From assembly GCF_900108315.1 (NCBI RefSeq), contig NZ_FNVB01000011.1:62001-126000 (forward strand): a stretch of DNA of 64,000 nt, in the 5' to 3' direction. How positions within the stretch are numbered: the stretch's first letter is position 1; the number at the start of each line of letters is the position of its first letter. Shown piece after piece: positions 24,242 through 32,605 of this stretch. The notes beneath the pieces are model-generated. The model did not search any database. It saw only the letters and a program-made list of their open reading frames with translations, and was not told where the DNA came from. Both the position numbers and the translations under genes were made by a program. The stretch is from Saccharopolyspora kobensis. GTDB taxonomy: Bacteria > Actinomycetota > Actinomycetes > Mycobacteriales > Pseudonocardiaceae.

Positions 24242-25984
24242 TCAGGCGCCCAGCCCGGTGCGTGCCGCCGTCGCGATCACCTCCTCGGGGTGGTGCTCGG
24301 CGATGACGGCGAGCACTTCGGTTGCGCTGGAGTGCTCGCTGCCGGCGATCTCGGTGATCAAGGACAGCTGGTCGGACGCCGGATGCCTGCCGAACTCGGT
24401 GAGGAACAGCTCGATGTCCTCGTCCAGCGCGGCGGCCATGCCGTCCAGCGCGCACAGCAGCTCGTCGCCCGGCCGGAGCGCGGCATCGGTGCTCGACGGC
24501 CTGGCCTGCAGCCACACGCGCGCCGCCGGGCCCGCCACCGGGTCGTCGATCAGATCGCGCGCCGCAGCCACGCCCTCCGCTCCGGTGTGCTCCAGGACGG
24601 CCAGCGCCGACAGCCGGACCGTCGGGTCGTCGACCCGGCGCAGCAGGGCCGTCAGCTCACCGCTCGCCTGCCGGGCGCCCCGCTGCTCGATCCACCGCCC
24701 GATCAACACCGGCTGCACGTCGACGGGAGTGTCGGTGAGGGCCAGGGTCAGCAGCTCCGCTGGGGCGGCCGCCAGGTCGTCCACCGAGGGAACCCGGAAA
24801 CCGAAGGCGCGCAACGACTCCCGCGCCGCCCACAGGCCCGCTGGCAGCAGCTCGACCTCGACCTCGCCCGGCGCGGCGGTGTGCGTGCGGACCGCCTGCA
24901 TCGACTCCCACTGGGCGAGCACCTGGCCGACGACATCGCGCACCGCCTCCTGCGCCGCGGGCTCCGCCTCGTCGAGCAGGTCGCAGGTCATCGACACGAT
25001 CAGCTCCAGCGGCACCGCGTCGGTCCGCGCGTACAGCACGCTCAACGCCGCCTGCACGATCTCCGGCAGCGCGTCGGCGCCCTCGGACAGCACGTCCAAC
25101 CGCTCCCGGAAGACGTCGTCCACCAGCACGAACCGCTGCCACAACCGGCTCCACAGCAGCTCCGGCCGGGCCAGCAGCGGGTCCGCGATCAGGGTGCGCA
25201 CCAGCAGGTCTCCGGCGGAGCGGACCAGACCGGCCCGTTCGGCCCACTCCAGCAGCAGGTCGGCGTCCTCGGCGTGACCGCCCAGCGCCGTCACCAGATC
25301 GTCCACATCGGACGGATCGCGGCCGTCGCCGATCCACTCCAGCACGATGTGGATCAGCTGCACCACCGGCGATCCCGCCGCTATCGCTCGGTGCGGTTCG
25401 AGCTCGGCGAGCTCCACCGGTGGCAACCACAGCGCGGGCTGATCGCCCGGCTCCAGCGCTTCGCGGCGCTCGATCTCCTCCAGCACGTCGTGGTCCACGT
25501 CGACCTCGTCGGCGTCCACCGCGGCGAAGAACTCCGCCACGGCCTGCTGGTCGTCGGTGTCCACGCCGAGCTCCCGCATCGTGATCGACCAGAACTTCGC
25601 CGAGCTCCACTCGGCCGGTTCGGCCATCGCGATCAGGTAGTCCGGGGTGGCCCGCTCCACCGCCTCGTGCAGCTCGGAGACCGTGTTCGGGCCGGTCAGC
25701 AGGTCGTTCTCGGCGAGGAAGCCGATCCACTGGTGCAGGAAGTCCGGCGCCAGCGACCAGTCCGCCAGCACCGACCGGCGCGGCACCACCGCCACCAGGA
25801 ACCTGGCCAGCTCCTCCTCGGACCACCAGGCCAGCAAGCCGTCCCTGGCGAACTTGTCGGTCAGCAGCTGGTCGAGCAGCTCGGCGGCGTCCAGCTCGGG
25901 GCGGCTGCGGCCGAACCGGGCGATCAGCTCCTCGCGGGAGGCGTCGAACCGGTCGGCCTCGCCGTGGATGAAAACGGTGCGCAT
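24242..25984 (-). CDS. Large helical-repeat protein of unknown function
   Basis: A 580-residue acidic, almost all-helical protein without signal peptide or membrane segments. The C-terminal third reads like HEAT/armadillo repeats (LTALLRRVDDPTVRLSALAV, then LEHTGAEGVAAARDLIDD). The middle contains Trp-rich helices such as LLWSRLWQRFVLVDDVF. I do not recognise the family. The ATG at 25984 follows GAGGAG. It stands alone, with 224 bases before the MFS start and a long gene-free stretch on its 5' side. A scaffold or peptide-binding role is conceivable only by analogy with other solenoids. Confidence 0.75.
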   Translation of the reverse strand: MRTVFIHGEADRFDASREELIARFGRSRPELDAAELLDQLLTDKFARDGLLAWWSEEELARFLVAVVPRRSVLADWSLAPDFLHQWIGFLAENDLLTGPNTVSELHEAVERATPDYLIAMAEPAEWSSAKFWSITMRELGVDTDDQQAVAEFFAAVDADEVDVDHDVLEEIERREALEPGDQPALWLPPVELAELEPHRAIAAGSPVVQLIHIVLEWIGDGRDPSDVDDLVTALGGHAEDADLLLEWAERAGLVRSAGDLLVRTLIADPLLARPELLWSRLWQRFVLVDDVFRERLDVLSEGADALPEIVQAALSVLYARTDAVPLELIVSMTCDLLDEAEPAAQEAVRDVVGQVLAQWESMQAVRTHTAAPGEVEVELLPAGLWAARESLRAFGFRVPSVDDLAAAPAELLTLALTDTPVDVQPVLIGRWIEQRGARQASGELTALLRRVDDPTVRLSALAVLEHTGAEGVAAARDLIDDPVAGPAARVWLQARPSSTDAALRPGDELLCALDGMAAALDEDIELFLTEFGRHPASDQLSLITEIAGSEHSSATEVLAVIAEHHPEEVIATAARTGLGA

Positions 25985-26506
25985 GGGGTGCTCCTCTTCG
26001 CTCAGGTGTGCGGATCACCGTCGAGAGTAAGGACGGAGCACGAGGAACCCGGGTAGCGCAAGCAGGGTTCTGCACGTGTGTCGGGACCCCCTATCGGGTG
26101 AAGTTCGTGGGGGCATCGGTATGGCCGTCGGTACTTGTCCCGCTTCGGGCACCAGGGCCATTGGTCCATGCTTCCGCTGCGTCCGGCGCGGACGCGGCAC
26201 CGCTCCAGCGGTGGCGCACCACCGCGAAGGACCTGCCCGGCAGCCCCGGAAGCGACTCCGCCGCCCCGGCTCCGGCCCACCCGGCCGGAGCGGTGGAGCG
26301 GACTGCGGGCACAGCCGCAAAAGGGAGGAGGTTCCGGCGACCGGCCGAGAGCACCTGCCCCAAAGCTGCTCATCGGTCCGGCCTCCCGTCAGCGAGGTGG
26401 GTGCCACCCGTCCGACAGGCGGCAACGGCGCCGCCGCCACCCGCCTCGCTGAACCCCACCGCGGCGTCCCCCGTCCCCCGATACCAGAAGGCCCTCGAAC
26501 CGCCCC
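25985..26506. other. 522-base stretch without a convincing gene
   Basis: Overlapping frames exist on both strands but are Pro/Arg/Ala-rich shadows with no ribosome sites or recognisable content. It presumably carries the promoters of the two divergent flanking genes; I see no strong dyad or hairpin. Confidence 0.45.
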
Positions 26507-26911
26507 ATGTCCAGCCATTCCGAATTCCACGCAGCGGGCTGGCGGGTCGATCACGACCCGCGCACCGACCGAACCACGATCCTCGTCGGCGACCGGGTGA
26601 GCGCACTCCGCGCGCCCGCCGCCTTCGCCGCCCACGTGCACCGAGTGCTGGCCGTGCACCTGCAGGCCGGCCCGGTGCTCGCCGACGGATCGGACTGGGT
26701 GCTGTTCACCCAGCCCGAGCCGGACGCTGAGACGCCGGTCGACCTGACCGAGCTCACGACCATCCCGAACGGCACCCGGCTCGAAGTGCCGCCGCTGACC
26801 GACTCGCGCTGGATCACCCCACCGCGCCTCGGCCTCTCGGCACCCGCGCACCAGGTGGTCTGCTCCGCGACCCGGCGGGCCATGCTGACCACTCCGCGCG
26901 CGGCTGCTTGA
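26507..26911 (+). CDS. Small hypothetical protein
   Basis: A 134-residue soluble protein starting at ATG 26507. It has an AAGWRVDHDPRTDRTTILVG head, a helix AAFAAHVHRVLAVHLQAGPV, then SDWVLFTQPEP and a C-terminal basic tail (SATRRAMLTTPRAAA). It is not recognised. Compact length, a defined alpha/beta pattern and biased third-position GC suggest a real gene. There is no good ribosome site. It is convergent with the large LuxR-family regulator gene 21 bases away. Confidence 0.6.
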   Translation: MSSHSEFHAAGWRVDHDPRTDRTTILVGDRVSALRAPAAFAAHVHRVLAVHLQAGPVLADGSDWVLFTQPEPDAETPVDLTELTTIPNGTRLEVPPLTDSRWITPPRLGLSAPAHQVVCSATRRAMLTTPRAAA

Positions 26912-26932
26912 ACGCTCGTCGGACGGGCTCCC

Positions 26933-29233
26933 TCAAGCCTGCTCGGCGACCCACACCGCGATCTGCGCGCGCGAGGTGACGCCGAGCTTGGCCATGATGT
27001 GCTCGATGTGGCTGTCCGAGGTCCGCTTGGAGATCACCAGCTGCTCGGCGATCTGCCGGTTCGACAGGCCCTGCGCCACCAGCCCCGCCACCTCGCGCTC
27101 GCGCGGTGTCAGCCGCACCGAGGTGTCCATCGCAGGCGCCGAGTGCCGCTCGCCCAGCGCGAACCGGAGCACTTCGTCCAATGTGGACTCAGCGCCCCGG
27201 CGTCGCGCGGTGCGCAAATCCGCGGTGGGCAGCGCGTTGCGGATCCGCGCTTCGGTCTCGGCGTGCCAGGCCAGGTACGGGCGCAGGCCGAACAGGTAGC
27301 TGCCCATCGGCTGCCACAGCCGGCTCACCGCGGCGCTCAGCTGCGCGGCCCGGGCGGCCCGGCCCTGCCCCGCGGCCACCCAGGACTCGATCTCGACGGC
27401 CAGCAGCACGCCGGGCACATCGCCGAAGAGCTGCTTGGTCCGCAGGCATTCGTGCAGGTGGGACACGGCGGCGTCGAGGTCGCCCTGCTGCCAGCGGACG
27501 AGCCCGAGCACCAGCTCGCACCACGACCGCGCCCACTTCTCGCCGTGCTCCGCGCAGATCTCCCGGCACCGCCGGCACAGGTCGAGCGCGCGCGGGAGGT
27601 CGCCGTGGAAGACGTGCAACGACGCCAGGCTCGCCATGCTGAGCATCGCGAGTCCGTCGTGGAGCATGACCTCCTCCTGCTCCAGCGCTTCGGCGAACCA
27701 CTCCATCGCGGCCTCGTGCCGGTCGCGGACCATGTCGATGAGCCCGGCGATGTGCGGGACCAGGCCCAGCACCGCCTCCGCCCGCACCTGGCGGGCCACC
27801 TCCTGGCCCTCGGCCAGCAGGTCCAGCGCCGCACCGGAATCCCCCTGCCAGCCGGTGATCAGCGCGTCCACCAGCAGCGCGCGGGCCCGCTGCGGGCTCG
27901 GTTCGGGGGAGACCTGCAAGGCCTCGCCCAGCCAGGAGACGGCTTCCCCGGGAGTTCCGCCCGCGAGCCAGAAGAACCGCAGGGCCGCCGCCATGCGCAG
28001 GGCCTCGTCGGCTTCACCGGGTTCGGTGCAGCAGAACCGCAGCGCACCGCGCAGGTTCTCCCGGTCCAGCCGCAGCCGCGCCAGCCACTCCACCTGGTCC
28101 GGCCCGAGCCACTCGGCGTCGACGCGTTCGGCCAGCAGCAGGAAGTGATCGCGGTGGCGGCGGCGCAGCACCAGTTCCTTGGTGCCGCCGCCGAGCCGCT
28201 CGCGGCCGTACTCCCGGATCGTCCGCAGCAGCCGGTAGCGGGTGCGCGCGTGCTGCGGGTCCTCCTTGACCAGCACGGACTTCTCGACCAGCCCGGCCAC
28301 CCCGACGAAGACGTCCTCCACGGTCACGCCGTCGCCGACGCACACCGCCTCGGCGGCCTCCAGCTCGAAGCCGTGCGCGAACACCGACAGCCGCGCCCAC
28401 ACGGACTGCTCCACCGGCGAGCACAGGTCGTAGCTCCACTCCACCGCCGCCCGCAGCGACTGGTGGTGCGGTGATGCGCTGCGATCGCCCCAGGTCAGCA
28501 GCCGGTACCGGTCGGTCAGCCGGGCCAGGACCTCCGACACCGACAGCGACCGCATCCACACCGCGGCCAGCTCGATCGCCAGCGGCAGCCCGTCCAGCTG
28601 GTGGCACAGGCGGACCACGTCGGCTTCGTTGTCCGGCCCGATGGTGAAGCCCGGCAGCACCGCCGACGCCCGGTCGGCGAACAGCTCCAGCGCCTCGTGC
28701 CCGACGGCCCGCCGCACCACCCGGCCCTGCTCGTCGAGCTGCGGCATCAGCAGCGGCGGCACCGACCACACCTGCTCACCGGCGATGGCCAGCGGCGCCC
28801 GCGAGGTGACCAGGACGCGCAGTTCGGGAGCGGTCGTCAGCAGCCCGTTGACCAGCGGTCCGCACTCGTCGAGCAGGTGCTCGCAGCCGTCCAGCACGAT
28901 CAGCATCCGCTTGTCGGCCAGGCGCTCGGCGAGCAGGTCCTCGGCCGCACCGGGTGGGGCTCCGCGCAGGCCGAGGCTGCTGACCAGCACCTGCGCGAGG
29001 TCGCCGTGCGCGGGTATCTCGGAGAGCTCCACCAGCCGGATGCCGTCGGGGAAGGCGCGGCGCAGATCTCGCGCGACGCGGGTGGCCAGCCGCGACTTGC
29101 CGACTCCGGGCACCCCGGTGAGAGTCACCAGTCGTGAGCTCGACAGCAGCCGTTTGACCTGCGTGATCGCTCCGCGCCGACCGACGAAGCTCGTCAGGTC
29201 GTCGGGAATCCTGCCCACCCGTCGGGTTGCCAT
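26933..29233 (-). CDS. ATPase-LuxR family transcriptional regulator
   Basis: A 766-residue regulator. The N-terminal STAND/NB-ARC-like ATPase has Walker A TGVPGVGKSR (about residues 38-47) and Walker B MLIVLDGCEHL, then VTSRAPL (sensor 1) and QLDGLPLAIELAA (GLPLA motif). A TPR-like helical middle (for example ALDLCRRCREICAEHGEKWA) precedes a C-terminal LuxR HTH: LTPREREVAGLVAQGLSNRQ and SHIEHIMAKLG. Such proteins respond to a ligand through ATP-dependent oligomerisation. The ATG at 29233 is used; the frame extends upstream to 29302 with no better start. No clear target operon adjoins it. Confidence 0.92.
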   Translation of the reverse strand: MATRRVGRIPDDLTSFVGRRGAITQVKRLLSSSRLVTLTGVPGVGKSRLATRVARDLRRAFPDGIRLVELSEIPAHGDLAQVLVSSLGLRGAPPGAAEDLLAERLADKRMLIVLDGCEHLLDECGPLVNGLLTTAPELRVLVTSRAPLAIAGEQVWSVPPLLMPQLDEQGRVVRRAVGHEALELFADRASAVLPGFTIGPDNEADVVRLCHQLDGLPLAIELAAVWMRSLSVSEVLARLTDRYRLLTWGDRSASPHHQSLRAAVEWSYDLCSPVEQSVWARLSVFAHGFELEAAEAVCVGDGVTVEDVFVGVAGLVEKSVLVKEDPQHARTRYRLLRTIREYGRERLGGGTKELVLRRRHRDHFLLLAERVDAEWLGPDQVEWLARLRLDRENLRGALRFCCTEPGEADEALRMAAALRFFWLAGGTPGEAVSWLGEALQVSPEPSPQRARALLVDALITGWQGDSGAALDLLAEGQEVARQVRAEAVLGLVPHIAGLIDMVRDRHEAAMEWFAEALEQEEVMLHDGLAMLSMASLASLHVFHGDLPRALDLCRRCREICAEHGEKWARSWCELVLGLVRWQQGDLDAAVSHLHECLRTKQLFGDVPGVLLAVEIESWVAAGQGRAARAAQLSAAVSRLWQPMGSYLFGLRPYLAWHAETEARIRNALPTADLRTARRRGAESTLDEVLRFALGERHSAPAMDTSVRLTPREREVAGLVAQGLSNRQIAEQLVISKRTSDSHIEHIMAKLGVTSRAQIAVWVAEQA

Positions 29234-29380
29234 CGCGGGACCACCCGCACTCACCGGAAGTACGTCGTGTCCGAGTGTAGGCCCGCTACCACCCGGGTTC
29301 ACCCGATGAGGGACGTCCGGAGCACGCCGCAGCCGACGCGGTGAGCAGCGCGTCGGACGTGCTCGGCCGATCAGACGTTT

Positions 29381-30697
29381 TCAGCGATCGGAGGCCAGCG
29401 GGAGGCCGGTCCGGTGCGCGGCGGTGAAGTCCTCGTCGACGAACACCACTTCGCGCCCTTCCCTGGCCAGCAGCGATGCCGCGACCGCGGCGCGGTAGCC
29501 GGTGCTGCAGTGCACCCACACCACGCCGTCGGGCGGTTCGCTGGAGCGGTCGCGCAGCTCGAACAGCGGGATGTGCACGGCACCGCGCAGGTGACAGCCG
29601 CGCCACTCGCGGCGCATCCGCACGTCCAGCACCACCGTTCCCGGCCCTGCCTCGGCGAGATCGGCGAAGGTCGCCGACGGCAGGCCGCGCACCAGGCTCG
29701 GGTCCGGTGCGAGCTCCTCCGGGGTGCCGACCGCGGCGGTCGTGCGGTCCAGGCCGATGCGCGCCAGCTCGCGCTGCGCGGCGGCTACCTGCTCGGCCGT
29801 CTCGCCCAGCAGGGTCATCGGCGAGGACCAGTCGGCCAGCCAGCCCAGCCAGTGCGCCAGCGGCCCGTCCAGGCCCAGGCAGATCGCGCCCGCCAGGTGC
29901 GCCCGGGAGAACTCCCGGCGGGAGCGCAGGTCGATCACCCATTCCCCGGTGCGCAACCGCCGGGCCAGCTCCGCAGGCCGCAGCCGGATCGGTTCGCGCA
30001 GGTCGACCGGTTCCGGCCCGGCCTGGTTCCGGGCGCTCAGCTGCGCGTAGTAGCCGGGAACGGGATCCAGCGAGGTCAGGGCTTGATCGACGAAGGCGTC
30101 CTCGTCGAGGTGGAACGCGGCGTTGACCTTCAGCTGCTGGCCGATGGTCGCGCTGTCGCCGTGCGCCGGCCAGACCTGAGCCGCACCGGGCAGGAGCTCG
30201 GCGAGCTTGCGCACCGAGGCGTGCTGCAGCCGGGCGAGGTCCTCGCTGTGCTGCGGGCCGAGCAGATCGGTTCGCCCGGTCGAGCCGGAAAGCAGCGAGT
30301 CGCCGGTGAAGACGCCGATCGCGCCGTCGGCGTTCTCCAGCACGTAGGCCAGGTGGTGGAAGGTGTGCCCGGGCGTGGCCAGCACGCGCAGCCGCAGCTG
30401 CGGCGACACCTCCAGCACGTCGCCCTCCACCAGCGGCCGCGCGTGAGGCACCTGGTCGGCCGCCGCGACCCCGTACTCCGCGCCGGTCAGCCGGGACAGC
30501 TCCACACCGCCGGAGAGGTGGTCGTGGTGCAGGTGGGTGTCGAGCACGTGCGTGATGCGGACTCCGCGACGCCCCGCGGCGGCCAGGAAGCGGTCCACAT
30601 CGCGGGCCGGGTCGATCACCACCGCTCGCCCGTCGTCGCAGACCAGGTAGCTGCGGGCGCCCAGCGATGCGGTCTCGACGGTTTCGACCTCCACCAT
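29381..30697 (-). CDS. MBL-fold persulfide dioxygenase fused to two rhodanese domains
   Basis: A 438-residue fusion. The N-terminal metallo-beta-lactamase fold (about 1-230) has THLHHDHLSGG, PGHTFHH, GDSLL and PAHGD, the metal-site pattern of ETHE1-type persulfide dioxygenases. A first rhodanese-like domain (about 245-345) has no active-site Cys; its loop reads TLLGETAE. The second (about 350-438) has the active loop VHCSTGYRAA. This matches the CstB arrangement (dioxygenase - pseudorhodanese - rhodanese), which oxidises low-molecular-weight persulfides and yields thiosulfate. Its ATG overlaps the cupin stop by one base (TGATG), so expression is coupled. Confidence 0.88.
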   Translation of the reverse strand: MVEVETVETASLGARSYLVCDDGRAVVIDPARDVDRFLAAAGRRGVRITHVLDTHLHHDHLSGGVELSRLTGAEYGVAAADQVPHARPLVEGDVLEVSPQLRLRVLATPGHTFHHLAYVLENADGAIGVFTGDSLLSGSTGRTDLLGPQHSEDLARLQHASVRKLAELLPGAAQVWPAHGDSATIGQQLKVNAAFHLDEDAFVDQALTSLDPVPGYYAQLSARNQAGPEPVDLREPIRLRPAELARRLRTGEWVIDLRSRREFSRAHLAGAICLGLDGPLAHWLGWLADWSSPMTLLGETAEQVAAAQRELARIGLDRTTAAVGTPEELAPDPSLVRGLPSATFADLAEAGPGTVVLDVRMRREWRGCHLRGAVHIPLFELRDRSSEPPDGVVWVHCSTGYRAAVAASLLAREGREVVFVDEDFTAAHRTGLPLASDR

Positions 30698-31044
30698 CAC
30701 GCGGGTTTCTCGTCCCGGCCGTGGACCTGGGCCGGCGGGTGCGTGGCCTCCACGGCGGTGAACTCCTCCAGGATCTTGTAGTGATGCTCGGCGCCCTTCG
30801 GGATGATCCACGAGTCCCCGGGCTGCAGCAGCACGACCTGGCCTTCGCTGTGCAGCTCCGCGCGGCCGCTGATCACGTAGCCGACGGTCTCGTAGTCCCT
30901 GGCGGCTGATTCCTTCTCCAAGCCGGGCGGCTCACCGCGCCACAGCCGCATCGCCAAGCCGACGCCTTCGGCGAGGTAGTACTGGCCCTGCGTGCCGCGT
31001 GGCGAGTGCGCGCCGTCCACCTTGATGATCGTGGTGTCGCTCAT
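30697..31044 (-). CDS. Cupin-domain protein
   Basis: A 115-residue single cupin. The double-stranded beta-helix pattern contains YETVGYVISGRAELHSEG, then LQPGDSWIIPKGAEHHYKIL, where the His residues near IPKGAEHHY correspond to cupin motif 2. It lies immediately upstream of the CstB-like gene and overlaps it by one base, so it probably has a role in sulfur detoxification or redox sensing, although cupin substrates cannot be inferred from fold alone. GGGAGGTGG precedes the ATG. Confidence 0.85.
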   Translation of the reverse strand: MSDTTIIKVDGAHSPRGTQGQYYLAEGVGLAMRLWRGEPPGLEKESAARDYETVGYVISGRAELHSEGQVVLLQPGDSWIIPKGAEHHYKILEEFTAVEATHPPAQVHGRDEKPA

Positions 31045-31105
31045 CGGATCCACCTCCCGCGGGTGTCCCCGATTCTCCCGCCGGTGTCGCGGCGGGGCAG
31101 CGCGA

Positions 31106-31480
31106 TCAGGCCAGCACCGCGGCGGCCAGCACCACGCCGACCACTCCGGAACCGATGCCGGCCAGCACCGTCCCGAGCACGTTGAGCACCGCGTACAGCC
31201 GCGCGCCGTCGGCGAGCAGGCGCACGCTCTCGTAGCCGAAGGTGCTGAAGGTCGTCAGCGCCCCGCAGAACCCGACGCCCACCAGCGCCTGCAACTCCGG
31301 CGACTCCAGGCCGAACAGCGCTGCGCCGGTGAGGACGCCGAGGATCAGGGAACCGACCGCGTTGACCGTCAAGGTGCCCCACGGGAAGCCGGTGTCGTGC
31401 CGGGCCTGGACCCAGCGATCGGTGAGGAAGCGCAAGCAGGCGCCCAGGGCGCCGCCGATCGCGACCAGTGCGAAGGTCAC
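31106..31480 (-). CDS. crcB: CrcB/Fluc fluoride channel subunit
   Basis: A 124-residue four-helix protein. Family motifs are GGALGACLRF in helix 1, TLTVNAVGSLILG in helix 2 (the Asn lining the pore), and GFCGALTTFSTFGYE in helix 3 (phenylalanine box and central Na+ site). Fluc channels export fluoride as antiparallel dimers. Here two dissimilar copies occur with DUF190 between, so a heterodimeric channel is likely. Its start overlaps the DUF190 stop by four bases. Confidence 0.95.
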   Translation of the reverse strand: MTFALVAIGGALGACLRFLTDRWVQARHDTGFPWGTLTVNAVGSLILGVLTGAALFGLESPELQALVGVGFCGALTTFSTFGYESVRLLADGARLYAVLNVLGTVLAGIGSGVVGVVLAAAVLA

Positions 31481-31818
31481 CGCTGCTCCCGTCCGGCGTA
31501 GCGGATCACCTCGACCTCGTCGAGCAGCACCAGTCCCTCGGTGACCAGCTCGTCGAGCTCGGGCAGGAAGTCCCGCACCCGCTGCTCGTCGTCGACGATC
31601 ACCACCGCGATCGGCATGTCCTCGCTCAACGACAGCAGCCGCGTGGTGTGGATCGCCGAGGAGGCGCCGAAGCCCTCCACGCCGCGGAACACCGAAGCTC
31701 CCGCCAGCCCGGCTTTCCGCGCCCTGCGCACGATCTCGTGGTAGAGCGGTTTGTGCTGGTAGGTGTCGGTCTCACCGAAGATCGCGGTGAGCCGGACGGC
31801 ATGGCCGTGCAGCCGCAT
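31477..31818 (-). CDS. DUF190 protein in the fluoride operon
   Basis: A 113-residue member of DUF190, a small ferredoxin-like or PII-like fold. It has LYHEIVRRARKAGLAGASVF and a C-terminal LPELDELVTEGLVLLDEVEV. DUF190 genes are regularly sandwiched between crcB genes, as here, with a four-base overlap downstream and a one-base overlap upstream; a nucleotide- or ion-responsive regulation of the channel is often supposed, but I know of no firm biochemical role. Confidence 0.88.
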   Translation of the reverse strand: MRLHGHAVRLTAIFGETDTYQHKPLYHEIVRRARKAGLAGASVFRGVEGFGASSAIHTTRLLSLSEDMPIAVVIVDDEQRVRDFLPELDELVTEGLVLLDEVEVIRYAGREQR

Positions 31819-32261
31819 CAGCGATTCCCCCTCCCGAGCGCACCGGCCACCGACCGCGCGCCGAGCACGCCGACGGCCACCGCGAGCAAGCAGGACAGCA
31901 CGGTGCCCGCGAGGTAGGCCAGGGCGAGCGCGGCACGGCCGTCGAGCACCAGGTGCACCGCGTCGGCGACGTAGGTGGAGAACGTGGTGAACCCGCCCAG
32001 CACGCCGACACCCAGGAACGGCCGGACCAGCCGGTGCGCGGTGACCAGGTCGGTGATCACGAACATCAGCACGCCGATGGCCAGGCAGCCGACCACGTTG
32101 ACCACGAAGGTCGACAGCGGGCCGGGCCAGGCCAGGTAGGCGCCGTAGCGCAGCACCGAGCCGGTGGCGCCACCCGCGGCGACCGCGGCGAGCACGTCCC
32201 ACGGCGGACGCGTCCGGGGCCTGCGGGCCGGGCGCAGCTCGGCGGGGAAAGCGGACCCCAT
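31818..32261 (-). CDS. crcB: Second CrcB/Fluc fluoride channel subunit
   Basis: A 147-residue Fluc subunit with a 25-residue Arg/Pro-rich N-terminal tail before GGATGSVLRYG (helix 1), STFVVNVVGCLAIGVL (helix 2) and GVLGGFTTFSTYVADAV (helix 3). First gene of the operon; RBS GGGAGGG before the ATG at 32261. It differs from the other copy throughout, supporting a heteromeric channel. I looked for a fluoride riboswitch in the leader and did not find its conserved pseudoknot elements. Confidence 0.93.
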   Translation of the reverse strand: MGSAFPAELRPARRPRTRPPWDVLAAVAAGGATGSVLRYGAYLAWPGPLSTFVVNVVGCLAIGVLMFVITDLVTAHRLVRPFLGVGVLGGFTTFSTYVADAVHLVLDGRAALALAYLAGTVLSCLLAVAVGVLGARSVAGALGRGNR

Positions 32262-32346
32262 GAACCCTCCCGCACGATCTCGACCTGTGCCCGAACGGTA
32301 CTCGGGCACGGCCCGCGGAGCTGCGCCGCGATGGCTCCGCCGCGCA

Positions 32347-32384
32347 ATTTCAATTGAAATCAACCTGCTGATTTCAATTGAAAT
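32347..32384. repeat. Paired 14-bp dyads, copy A
   Basis: ATTTCAATTGAAAT occurs at 32347-32360 and again at 32371-32384, separated by 10 bases, with centres 24 bp apart. Flanking GC/GC extends the whole into 18-bp arms of one larger inverted repeat. The same structure recurs at 32465-32502 and 62320-62357. Unusually AT-rich for this chromosome. It lies 86 bases upstream of the fluoride operon start codon. Confidence 0.85.
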
Positions 32385-32402
32385 TGCGGTCCTTCGGCGC
32401 GT

Positions 32403-32439
32403 CGGGCACCCGACACGCCGGTGGTGCGTCGGGTGCCCG
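32403..32439. repeat. GC hairpin between dyad pairs A and B
   Basis: CGGGCACCCGA (32403-32413) pairs with TCGGGTGCCCG (32429-32439), an 11-bp stem lying midway between the two AT-rich dyad pairs. It may be a terminator for the MerR gene or part of the composite element. Confidence 0.6.
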
Positions 32440-32464
32440 TGGGATTCCGTCGGGTGGTCGTGCG

Positions 32465-32502
32465 ATTTCCATTGAAATCAGACGTGCGATTTCCATTGAA
32501 AT
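32465..32502. repeat. Paired 14-bp dyads, copy B
   Basis: ATTTCCATTGAAAT at 32465-32478 and at 32489-32502, again with a 10-base spacer and 24-bp centre distance. Each unit has the same single change (C for A) from copy A, so the two units of a pair seem to evolve together. Each unit is preceded by GTGCG. Confidence 0.85.
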
Positions 32503-32605
32503 TGCACAGGTCCCCACGGCCCCACGGGGTTCTGATCGCGTCTTCCGGGGTGTCGGGTGTTGGACGCACCGGAGGTGTGCCTGCTTTCGTTGGCGTTGTG
32601 GGGAG

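Noticed and set aside
32262..32346. Fluoride riboswitch upstream of crcB
   Set aside because: I looked for the short conserved elements of the crcB motif in the leader and did not see them. A covariance-model search would settle this.
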